Shown one piece after another: positions 12,657 to 20,145 of a DNA stretch of 64,000 bases (its first letter is position 1; the number at the start of each line of letters is the position of its first letter). The notes below the pieces were generated by a model, which saw nothing but the letters and a program-made list of their open reading frames with translations, did not search any database and was not told the origin of the DNA. The position numbers were made by a program, and so were the translations under genes. Source of the stretch: CAVVST01 sp963750995 (lineage in GTDB: Bacteria > Acidobacteriota > Vicinamibacteria > Vicinamibacterales > UBA2999); the NCBI GenBank assembly GCA_963750995.1, contig CAVVST010000004.1, positions 868,001 through 932,000 of the forward strand, in the 5' to 3' direction.

Positions 12657-13897
12657 AACGGGTTCCCCCTCTTGATCACGGAACGAATCGGCGAGCGCCC
12701 TACACGAAGCAAGTCCGCCAGATGGCCGTCGACGATCACGGCGTCCATCAGCTTGCCGGGCTCGAGGCTGCCGACCGTATCCGCGCGGTCCAGCGACCAG
12801 GCCGCATTGATGGTGGCCGCAACCAGCGCCTCCTCGAGCGTCATCTTCATGGCGAAGCAGGCCAGCGTCATGGCGAAGGGCATTGACGAGCAGAAGCCGG
12901 CGCCCGGGTTCAAATCGGTCCCGAGCGCCACGGGAACGCCGCGTTCGATCAGCATCCGGGCGGGCGCGAAGCGGCCGGCCTTGAGATACAACGCAGCGGC
13001 CGGCAGCAGCACCGCGCAGACCCCCGACGCGGCAAGCGCATCCGCCCCTTCCTCATCGACGTGAATGAGGTGGTCGGCCGAGCGTGCCCCCACTTTGGCC
13101 GCGACCTCGCTCCCTCCGCTGCGTGCGAGCTCGTCGGCGTGGACGCGCGGCTTGAGTCCCGCGCGCGCGCCAGCCGTGAGGATCGCCACCGATTCCTGCG
13201 GCGTGAATGCGCCCTCGTCACAGAAGACGTCGCACCATTCGGCGAGCTGCTCGGCCGCCACGCGCGGAATCATCTCGTTGACGACGAGCGCGACGTAATC
13301 GTCGGGGCGGGCCTGGTACTCCGGTGGGATCTCGTGCGCGCCAAGGAACGTGGCCACCAGATCCACCGGCTGGGTGTCGTTGAGCGTTTTGATCACGCGC
13401 AGCTGCCGCAGTTCGGCATCCAGCGTCAATCCGTACCCGCTCTTGGCTTCGCACGTCGTCGTGCCGTGCGCCGCCATCTCGTCGAGCCGGGCCCGGGCGC
13501 CTGCGACTAGCTCCTGTTCGGATGCGGCGCGGGTGGCGGCTACCGTCCGCAGGATGCCGCCGCCTTCGGCGGCGATCTGAGCGTAAGTCGCGCCCGAGAG
13601 CCGGCGCTGCAGTTCGTCGCGCCGGTCGCCGGCAAAGACGAGGTGGGTGTGGGCATCGACGAAACCGGGCACCACGCTGCAGCCGCGCGCATCGATCCGT
13701 TCGGCGCCAGGCTCGAGCGTGACCGATGCCGCCAGCACATCCGGGGGACCGACAAACACGATGCTCCCCCGCAGGGCGGCGACCGACGCGCGGTGAAGCG
13801 GCGCGATCTCTCCCTGCGCTGCTCCATGCTTCGGCGCGGGTCCGGCGCAGGTGGCGACGAGATCGGCGTTCTCGATGACGAAGTCGGCGCGAATCAC
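12653..13897 (-). CDS. hutI: imidazolonepropionase
   Basis: Amidohydrolase-family HutI, 414 residues (normal length). It hydrolyses 4-imidazolone-5-propanoate to N-formimino-L-glutamate in histidine catabolism. Metal ligands are in VDAHTHLVFAGDR; EAKSGYGLT, RVHADELA and the late DLNPGAGFCSSMP are HutI signatures. The start is GTG, overlapping the stop of the DUF167 gene (GTGA), and its own stop overlaps the cyclodeaminase start. No hutH or hutU is present here. Confidence 0.93.
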   Translation of the reverse strand: MIRADFVIENADLVATCAGPAPKHGAAQGEIAPLHRASVAALRGSIVFVGPPDVLAASVTLEPGAERIDARGCSVVPGFVDAHTHLVFAGDRRDELQRRLSGATYAQIAAEGGGILRTVAATRAASEQELVAGARARLDEMAAHGTTTCEAKSGYGLTLDAELRQLRVIKTLNDTQPVDLVATFLGAHEIPPEYQARPDDYVALVVNEMIPRVAAEQLAEWCDVFCDEGAFTPQESVAILTAGARAGLKPRVHADELARSGGSEVAAKVGARSADHLIHVDEEGADALAASGVCAVLLPAAALYLKAGRFAPARMLIERGVPVALGTDLNPGAGFCSSMPFAMTLACFAMKMTLEEALVAATINAAWSLDRADTVGSLEPGKLMDAVIVDGHLADLLRVGRSPIRSVIKRGNPL

Positions 13898-14235
13898 GTG
13901 CGTTCAGCGGTGCCTGAGCCCGCCCGCCGCTCCAGTGCCTTCGCGGCAGCGTCGAGCGCAATCCCGGTCACCGCGATTCGCTTGCGCCGGCTGTGGTGTC
14001 CCGACAGGATGGTGACCGCCCGGCGCGGGACGCCCAGGAGATCTGCGAGAATATCCAGCACTTCCGCGTTGGCCGCTCCGTCAAGCGGCGGCGCCTGTAG
14101 GCGGAGAACGAGCGCCCCGTCGCGAACCCCGGCCGGTCCCGGACGGCTTGCGCGGGGAATGACCCGCACATCAACGATCACGCCGTCGCGCGAAGGAGCA
14201 ATCACCAGCGGCGGCCCGGAGGATATAACATTCAC
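13894..14235 (-). CDS. DUF167/YggU family protein
   Basis: Small YggU-type protein. The domain DGVIVDVRVIPRASRPGPAG, then LRLQAPPLDGAANAEVLDIL, then SRRKRIAVTG, is the full family pattern. Its biochemical role is unknown. I set the start at GTG 14235 (113 residues); a longer reading upstream would cross the opposite-strand cstA gene and has no family match. It is the first gene of the DUF167-hutI-cyclodeaminase operon and stands nearly back to back (3 bp) with cstA, so the promoters of both overlap the other gene's 5' end. Confidence 0.8.
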   Translation of the reverse strand: MNVISSGPPLVIAPSRDGVIVDVRVIPRASRPGPAGVRDGALVLRLQAPPLDGAANAEVLDILADLLGVPRRAVTILSGHHSRRKRIAVTGIALDAAAKALERRAGSGTAERT

Positions 14236-14238
14236 GCC

Positions 14239-16275
14239 ATGAACAAGGTCCTGTCGGTTGTCGTCTGGGTGGCCATTGCGGCGCTCGGCGCCGCCGGGTT
14301 TGGTGTCCTCGCCCTGTCGCGTGGCGAGACGATCAGCGCCGCGTGGCTGCTCATCGCCGGCGTCTGCACCTACCTGGTGGCCTATCGCTTTTACTCGCGG
14401 TACCTCGCGTACACCGTCTTCGGCCTCGACGACCGCCGGGCCACGCCTGCGGAACGGCTGAACAACGGCCGCGACTTCGTGCCGACGAACAAGTGGGTGG
14501 CGGCGGGACATCATTTCTCGGCCATCTCCGGCGCCGGGCCGCTCGTCGGCCCGACACTCGCCGCGCAGTTCGGCTTCCTGCCCGGCACAATCTGGCTGAT
14601 TGCGGGCGTCGTCCTGGGCGGAGCGGTGCAGGACATGATCATCCTGTGCGCGTCAATCCGCCGCGACGGCAAGTCGCTCGGCCAGATGGCCAAGGAAGAG
14701 GTCAACCCGGTGGCCGGGGTTGCCGCGATGGTGGCGGTCTTCGCCATCATGATCATCCTGCTGGCGGTGCTGGCGCTCGTCGTTGTCAACGCGCTGCGCG
14801 ACAGTCCGTGGGGTCTCTTCACGATCACGGCCACTATTCCAATCGCCCTGTTAATGGGCGTCTGGATGAACAACATCCGCCCGGGCAAGGTTGCCGAGGC
14901 GACGGGCATCGGCATCGTGCTCCTGATGGCGGCGCTCGTCGGCGGCCAGTGGGTGGCCCAGCATCCGGCGTGGGGCGGCGCGTTCACCTGGTCGGGTACC
15001 GACCTGGCGTGGGCGGTGATGATCTACGGCTTCATCGCTTCGGTCCTCCCTGTCTGGCTGCTGCTGTCGCCTCGTGACTACCTGTCGGCATTTCTGAAGA
15101 TCGGCACGATCGTCGTGCTGGGCACAGCGATCATCTTCCTGATGCCGCCGCTCAAGATGCCGGCGGTGACGCAGTTCATCGACGGCACCGGCCCGGTGTT
15201 CGCCGGCAAGCTGTTCCCGTTCGCGTTCATCACCATCGCCTGCGGCGCCATGTCGGGGTTCCACGCGCTGATTTCGAGCGGCACCACGCCCAAGATGGTC
15301 ACGCGCGAAAGCCACGCGCGCCTGATCGGCTACGGCTCCATGCTGACCGAGTCACTGGTCGGCCTGATGGCGATGATCGCGGCGGCGACACTCGAACCGG
15401 GCGTCTACTTCGCTATGAACGTCGGCCCGGCGATTCTCGGCACCACGCCGGAGAGCGCGTCGCAGGCGATCGCCCAGTGGGGATTCATGCTGCGGCCCGA
15501 GCAGATGACGCAACTCGCCCAGCAGATGGGGGAGGCCTCGCTGCTCTCCCGCACCGGCGGTGCGCCCAGCCTGGCGGTCGGGATGGCCGGCATCCTCGGC
15601 GGCGTGTTCACCGGCGGCGGCCTTGCGCTGTGGTACCACTTCGCGATTCTCTTCGAGGCCGTTTTCATTCTCACCACGATCGATGCCGGAACGCGCGTCG
15701 GACGCTTCATGCTTCAGGAACTGCTCGGCCACGTCTACGCGCCGCTCGGCCGCTACTCGTGGTACCCGAGCATCATCCTGTCGTCCGGGATCGTCGTTCT
15801 GGCCTGGGGCTATTTCCTCTACCAGGGCGTGATCGATCCGCTCGGCGGCATCAACACGCTCTGGCCGCTCTTCGGCATCGCCAACCAGCTGCTCGCCGCG
15901 GTCGCGCTGTGCGTGGCGACGACGGTGATTGTGAAGATGGGGAAGGGACGGCACGCCTGGGTGACCGTGCTGCCGCTGGCCTGGCTGGCCTCGGCGACGC
16001 TGACGGCGGGATATCAGAAAGTGTTCTCGCCGCTGCCGGCGCTCGGATTCCTGTCGCACGCGCGGTCACTGGCGAACTCCACCAACCCGAACGCGGCGCG
16101 GATGATCTTCAACGATCGCATCGACGCGGCTCTTGCGCTGTTCTTCATGGCCGTGGTGCTGGTGGTGATCGCAGCGTCGGCGCGCGAATGGTGGTTGGTG
16201 GCGGCGCGGCGCAAGGCGCCGAGCGTCAACGAAGCGCCGTACGTGGAAAGCCGGCTGGATACGGTAACCGTCTGA
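14239..16275 (+). CDS. cstA: carbon starvation protein CstA family transporter
   Basis: Polytopic inner-membrane protein, 678 residues, of the CstA/BtsT family that imports peptides or pyruvate under nutrient stress. It carries many membrane segments and the conserved stretches GHHFSAISGAGPLVGP (residues about 91-106), GGAVQDM and SGFHALISSGTTPKM. The ATG follows GGAGGATATAACATT, which may hold both a -10 like box (TATAAC) and a ribosome site. The stop is 2 bp from the convergent M28 peptidase stop, with no terminator hairpin between them. The exact substrate is not readable from sequence. Confidence 0.93.
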   Translation: MNKVLSVVVWVAIAALGAAGFGVLALSRGETISAAWLLIAGVCTYLVAYRFYSRYLAYTVFGLDDRRATPAERLNNGRDFVPTNKWVAAGHHFSAISGAGPLVGPTLAAQFGFLPGTIWLIAGVVLGGAVQDMIILCASIRRDGKSLGQMAKEEVNPVAGVAAMVAVFAIMIILLAVLALVVVNALRDSPWGLFTITATIPIALLMGVWMNNIRPGKVAEATGIGIVLLMAALVGGQWVAQHPAWGGAFTWSGTDLAWAVMIYGFIASVLPVWLLLSPRDYLSAFLKIGTIVVLGTAIIFLMPPLKMPAVTQFIDGTGPVFAGKLFPFAFITIACGAMSGFHALISSGTTPKMVTRESHARLIGYGSMLTESLVGLMAMIAAATLEPGVYFAMNVGPAILGTTPESASQAIAQWGFMLRPEQMTQLAQQMGEASLLSRTGGAPSLAVGMAGILGGVFTGGGLALWYHFAILFEAVFILTTIDAGTRVGRFMLQELLGHVYAPLGRYSWYPSIILSSGIVVLAWGYFLYQGVIDPLGGINTLWPLFGIANQLLAAVALCVATTVIVKMGKGRHAWVTVLPLAWLASATLTAGYQKVFSPLPALGFLSHARSLANSTNPNAARMIFNDRIDAALALFFMAVVLVVIAASAREWWLVAARRKAPSVNEAPYVESRLDTVTV

Positions 16276-16276
16276 T

Positions 16277-17731
16277 CTACCGCCCGCGCGGGATCATCTC
16301 GTCGCGCATCGCCGCACGCCAGGCGAACGTCGCCAGGACGATGGCCGACTGCTTCAGCTCGTCGGCGGTCATGCGCTCCGGAAAGTCGGCATTCGTGTGG
16401 CGGGTGCGTTCGTCGTACGCGTCGAAGTCCTTGATGACGTTGAAGCCCGGCAACCCGGCCTCGTTGAACGGGACATGGTCGGTGCTGCCGATGCCCTCGA
16501 TGATGTTCCGGGCCACCCCGAGGTCCTTCAACGGCTCCAGCCAGGCATCGAAGATGGCCTTGGCTGCGGCGTTCCCTTCCATGTAGAAGCCGAGCGTCTT
16601 ACCGCTTCCCGGATCGTCATTCAGATAGACGGCGAGCTTTTCGCGGTCGGCCGGGCTGGCAAGGTGTTGCGCGATGTACGCGCGCGCGCCCAGGAGCCCT
16701 TGCTCTTCGCCGCTCCATAACGCCACGCGGATGGTGCGACGCGGCTGCACCCCGGCCGCGCTCAGGATGCGCATCGCCTCCATCACGGCGGCCACTCCGT
16801 CTCCGTTGTCGGTGGCGCCGTTGCCGGTGTGCCAGGAATCCAGGTGTGCGCCGACGAGCACAATCTGATCCCGCAGCGCCGGGTCCGTACCCGGAATCTC
16901 GGCGATCACGTTGTCCGTGTTGAGGTCCCCCTCCCGATACTGGGTCCTCAGCTCAATTCGAAGTTCGACGGGAGTGTTTGCCGCTGCCAGCCGTGCGAGC
17001 ATGTTGTACTGCTCGGCCGCGATGGTGATCGAGGGCACCGCGTCGGAACTTGTATCGCGATTGCCGAGCACGCCGACGGTACCGTCCCGATAGGCACTCG
17101 GCTTCAGGACGACGCCCGCGCCCGCACGCTGGAGTATCGCGAGCAACTCATTGGCGGGGGTGGTGCTTCGCGCGGATGGGCTGGCGGGATTGCCGGTCTG
17201 AACGGGTTGTTCGCTCAGTCCCGGCTGCGGTCGATCTGTGTCGATGAACTGGGCCTGCGGCAGGTGGGTCAACACGATCGCGCCCCGAAGCCGGGACGCC
17301 AGGGCCGCAACGTCGGCCGCCGTCTGGTCGCCGATGTATACCGCCCGTCCACTGAGGACTCCTGCAATCGACGGCGTCCAGGCGTCGGCGTAGGCGATGA
17401 GCGGCATATAGCGGGGCAACGTCATCTCTGCCGAAATCTTCAACAGCGACCAGCCGCGACCGAAGCGGAACGGCTCGAGCCGCGCGTTGGCGAGCCCCCA
17501 CGCGGCGAAACGGTCGCGGGCCCACTGTGCGGCCTTCACGTGCGACGGCGAACCGGTCAGGCGGGCGCCGATCGCGTCGCTCAGCGTGAGAAACAGCTCC
17601 TGCGCGCGTGAACGCTGAAGCCCTTCCTCCCTGATGCGTCCGGCGACGGCGACGTCGTCGGCCTGCTGCGCGTCAGCAGAGACCATGCTCAAGGCAACGA
17701 CCAGAGACGCTGCCGCGAAAAGCGTTCGCAT
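16277..17731 (-). CDS. secreted M28-family metallopeptidase
   Basis: Zinc aminopeptidase/carboxypeptidase-Q-like enzyme of 484 residues. I start at the ATG giving MRTLFAAASLVVALSMVSAD, a typical signal peptide. A PA-like insert region lies about 120-240, and the M28 catalytic core at about 290-470. Zinc ligands and catalytic residues are seen in GAHLDSWHTGNGATDNGDG, SGEEQGLLGA, YLNDDPG and GSTDHVPFNEAG. It is probably periplasmic or secreted and trims peptides. It is preceded by an unusual CACAAG/CTTGTG-rich leader (17776-17826). Confidence 0.9.
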   Translation of the reverse strand: MRTLFAAASLVVALSMVSADAQQADDVAVAGRIREEGLQRSRAQELFLTLSDAIGARLTGSPSHVKAAQWARDRFAAWGLANARLEPFRFGRGWSLLKISAEMTLPRYMPLIAYADAWTPSIAGVLSGRAVYIGDQTAADVAALASRLRGAIVLTHLPQAQFIDTDRPQPGLSEQPVQTGNPASPSARSTTPANELLAILQRAGAGVVLKPSAYRDGTVGVLGNRDTSSDAVPSITIAAEQYNMLARLAAANTPVELRIELRTQYREGDLNTDNVIAEIPGTDPALRDQIVLVGAHLDSWHTGNGATDNGDGVAAVMEAMRILSAAGVQPRRTIRVALWSGEEQGLLGARAYIAQHLASPADREKLAVYLNDDPGSGKTLGFYMEGNAAAKAIFDAWLEPLKDLGVARNIIEGIGSTDHVPFNEAGLPGFNVIKDFDAYDERTRHTNADFPERMTADELKQSAIVLATFAWRAAMRDEMIPRGR

Positions 17732-17775
17732 GCGAAAGCCCCCTTCGGAACGTCGTTGTACTTGAGAGCGGAGAC

Positions 17776-17826
17776 AGGCACAAGTCACAACTTGTGCCTT
17801 GTGCCTTGTCCTTGGATCTTGTGCCT
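17776..17826. repeat. CACAAGTCACAA / CTTGTGCC intergenic repeat with hairpin
   Basis: Low-complexity intergenic sequence between the DivIVA-like gene and the M28 peptidase. GGCACAAG (17777-17784) and CTTGTGCC (17791-17798) form a perfect 8-bp stem with a 6-nt loop, followed by further CTTGTGCC-type units to 17826. A 16-nt block (17776-17791) is identical to 23454-23469 upstream of the RlmI-like gene. Confidence 0.6.
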
Positions 17827-17828
17827 TG

Positions 17829-18419
17829 CTAGGCGGAATGGACCACGTGCGGCCGGTGGGGCACCACGTTGATCTCGGGGCCGCGCTCGCGCCGTTCCTG
17901 CTCGCGCACGAAATCGAGCGTGTTGCGGAGAGTTGAGATCGTCGCTTCGAGGCTCGTCTCCACTTCGCGGCGTTTCATCCTCAGACCGTCGATTTCGCGC
18001 TGCGCTGCTTCGAGCTTGACCTGTGCCTTCTGGGCGGCCAACTCCGCGCGCGCCTCCGCCTCGCTGACGATGCGGGCGGACTCCTGCACCGCATTCTCCT
18101 TCATATCGTCGGCGATTTTCTGCGCGCTGATGAGCATGCTCTTCAAGCTGCCTTCGAGTTCGCGGAACTGAACGAGCGACGTCTTCAGCCGCACGATGTC
18201 CTGTCGCAGGCGATCGTTTTCGCGCAGTACGCTTTCGAAGTCCGACGCCGCCTCGGTCAGGAAGCCCGTCACCTCCTGGCGATCGTAGCCGCGCATCGAG
18301 GTAGCGAACGTCCGCTGACGCAGGTCAATCGGGCTCACCCCGAGGTTGCGCTCAACTCCCGTAAAGTGCCGCGTCTCTTCCGTTTCCACCACGTCCCTCA
18401 CGTCGTCATCGTTGTCCAT
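17829..18419 (-). CDS. DivIVA domain-containing coiled-coil protein
   Basis: Protein of 196 residues with an N-terminal DivIVA membrane-binding motif (SPIDLRQRTFATSMRGYDRQ, about 28-47), then a long coiled coil (about 55-170) rich in Glu, Ala and Arg. DivIVA/GpsB-type proteins sit at curved membranes and organise division or pole growth. I prefer ATG 18419, which has GGGAG 5 nt upstream, over the TTG at 18431. The 5' end overlaps the YggS gene by 14 bp, so the two are co-transcribed, a link also common in Gram-positives (yggS near divIVA). Confidence 0.85.
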   Translation of the reverse strand: MDNDDDVRDVVETEETRHFTGVERNLGVSPIDLRQRTFATSMRGYDRQEVTGFLTEAASDFESVLRENDRLRQDIVRLKTSLVQFRELEGSLKSMLISAQKIADDMKENAVQESARIVSEAEARAELAAQKAQVKLEAAQREIDGLRMKRREVETSLEATISTLRNTLDFVREQERRERGPEINVVPHRPHVVHSA

Positions 18420-19101
18420 GTCGGCTCCCAAAAATCGACGTCCCGATGCGCACCATCGTCGCGCCTTCCTGAATCGCCACCTCGAAGTCGCCGCTCATCC
18501 CCATGGAGAGCTCGCGAAGCATCGACCCCGGCACTCCGGCAGCCAGCCACTCGTCTCGCAGGCCGCGCAGCCGTCTGAACCAGGGCCGGGCGTCTTCGGG
18601 CACGGCTGCCATCGGCGGCAGCGTCATCAGCCCGACGACCCGCGCCGCGTGCAGCCGATCCGCGGCCTCGAGCAGCTTCGGCACGTCGCCCGGCGCCGCT
18701 CCGAACTTCGTCGATTCCCCGGCGAGGTCGACCTGTATCAGCAGCTCCGGCCTGTTCCCCGCCTCGCCGGCCACCTCGTCGAGCTTCTGAAGCAGCTCCA
18801 CGCTGTCGACCGACTGGATCGTGGCAAACGCGGCGGCGGCTTTTCGCGCCTTATTGGTCTGCAAGTGGCCGAGGAGGTGCCACCTGATCTCAAGGTCGGC
18901 TGAAGTGCCTATCTTCTGTAGGGCTTCCTGGACGCGGTTTTCACCGAAATCGCGCTGGCCGGTCTGCCAGGCGTCGCGAATCAAATTGATGGGAGCTGTC
19001 TTGGAGACGGCGATGAGCCGGACGGAGGAGGGATCCCGGCCGGCTGCCTGGGCCGCTGCGGCAATGCGCGAGCGGACCTCAGTCAGCCGGTCGGCGATCA
19101 T
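18406..19101 (-). CDS. YggS family pyridoxal phosphate homeostasis protein
   Basis: PLP-binding alanine-racemase-fold protein of 231 residues (PLPBP/YggS), which buffers free PLP. The PLP lysine is in RLIAVSKTAP (residues about 29-38), followed by FGENRVQEA, WHLLGHLQTNK and SMGMSGDFEVAI, all family hallmarks. Full length, ATG start. Its stop lies inside the 5' end of the DivIVA-like gene. Confidence 0.93.
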   Translation of the reverse strand: MIADRLTEVRSRIAAAAQAAGRDPSSVRLIAVSKTAPINLIRDAWQTGQRDFGENRVQEALQKIGTSADLEIRWHLLGHLQTNKARKAAAAFATIQSVDSVELLQKLDEVAGEAGNRPELLIQVDLAGESTKFGAAPGDVPKLLEAADRLHAARVVGLMTLPPMAAVPEDARPWFRRLRGLRDEWLAAGVPGSMLRELSMGMSGDFEVAIQEGATMVRIGTSIFGSRHGQR

Positions 19102-19110
19102 TTCACGGTC

Positions 19111-19139
19111 GCCGGGCCATGAGGGCCCGGCACTGCTAC
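19111..19139 (-). repeat. divergent GTAG-hairpin repeat
   Basis: On the minus strand: GTAG (containing the TAG stop of the TPR gene), then CAGT, then stem GCCGGGCC, loop CTCAT, and stem GGCCCGGC. The layout matches the hairpins at 21062, 46156 and 59064. It may end the TPR transcript or be a mobile repeat that landed at the stop codon. Confidence 0.5.
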
Positions 19140-20069
19140 GGCAGCTGCTTGACGAAGCCCTGGACCTCGGCGGCCTTCGGGCCGTTGGGATCCACCTTCA
19201 GGTACTCCTGGAACGCGGCCTTCGCTTCAGGAATCTGTCCGAGATTCAGGTTGGCCATCCCGAGCTGATAGTGCGCCATGGACATGTTCGGGTCGGCTTT
19301 GACCGCCGCTTCGAACTGCACCTTGGCCTCGGCGAACTTTCCCGCGTTCCACAGAATCACACCCTGGTTGTAGGACGCCTCGGCGCCGCCGCCGCCGCCG
19401 GACGAGGCCGACAGTTTCGCGGCTTCCGCGCTCGCCTGCTGCGCGAGGTCGAACCGCTTCGTCGCGTTGTAGACGTTGGCGAGCCCGGTGTACGCGTCGC
19501 CCGAATTCGGCGCGAGCTCGATCGCCTTCTTGAACGAGGTTTCGGCGAGCTCGAACTGCTGTTTCTTGGCGTAGGCGACGCCGAGGTTGTAGTAGCAGTC
19601 GCTGCACGTCGGCACCTTGGCGACGATCTCGTTGAACTGCCTGATCGCATCGTCGTCGCGTCCTGCGCGCATCGCCTCGACCGCGCCGGCCGCTAGTGCC
19701 TGCATCGCCGCCGCTTCCTTGGCCTGTTCTGGCGTCAGGCCGCTCGACGGCGTGAGCTGGATCGTCAGCTCGACCGGCGTGCCCTGCGAAACGTTCGCCG
19801 GCTGCACGGCCTTCAGGTTGTCCTTGGTGACGGTGACGTTGTAACGCCCCGACGCCAGTCCTACCTGCAGGAACTCGCCGTTGCGATTCGTCTTCGTCTG
19901 TGCCTTGCGATTGGCCTCGGTTGCCTCGATGGTGACGACGGCGCCCTCAACCGGTTTGCCCTGCGCATCGAGGACTTTGCCTCGCACGACGCTCTGCGCT
20001 GCAGCCGGGCCGGAAACCGCGAGCATGACGGCAAGCGCCAGGTACTGCGCGGATCAAATAGGTCCGCAT
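19136..20069 (-). CDS. secreted TPR protein with carboxypeptidase-regulatory-like domain
   Basis: Periplasmic or surface protein of about 310 residues. A CarboxypepD_reg/Big-like domain (about 28-105, VVRGKVLDAQGKPVEGAVV) is followed by four or five TPR units (CSDCYYNLGVAYAKKQQFEL and similar), interrupted by a Gly-rich run. The signal peptide is split: MRTYLIRA starts at ATG 20069, with GGAGGG upstream, and then a slip near 20045 leads into YLALAVMLAVSGPAAAQ. A purely in-frame reading begins at 20026. Function: likely protein-protein scaffold; no partner visible. Confidence 0.78.
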
Positions 20070-20145
20070 GAAAACCCTCCGGAAAATGTCCTGGTCAATC
20101 TTACTCTGCCGCGGCTGGCGTCTTAACTGCCGCACTGTCCGTAGT

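Noticed and set aside
19380..19400. GCC/CCG trinucleotide run
   Set aside because: It encodes the Gly-rich linker of the TPR protein and is a coding low-complexity stretch.
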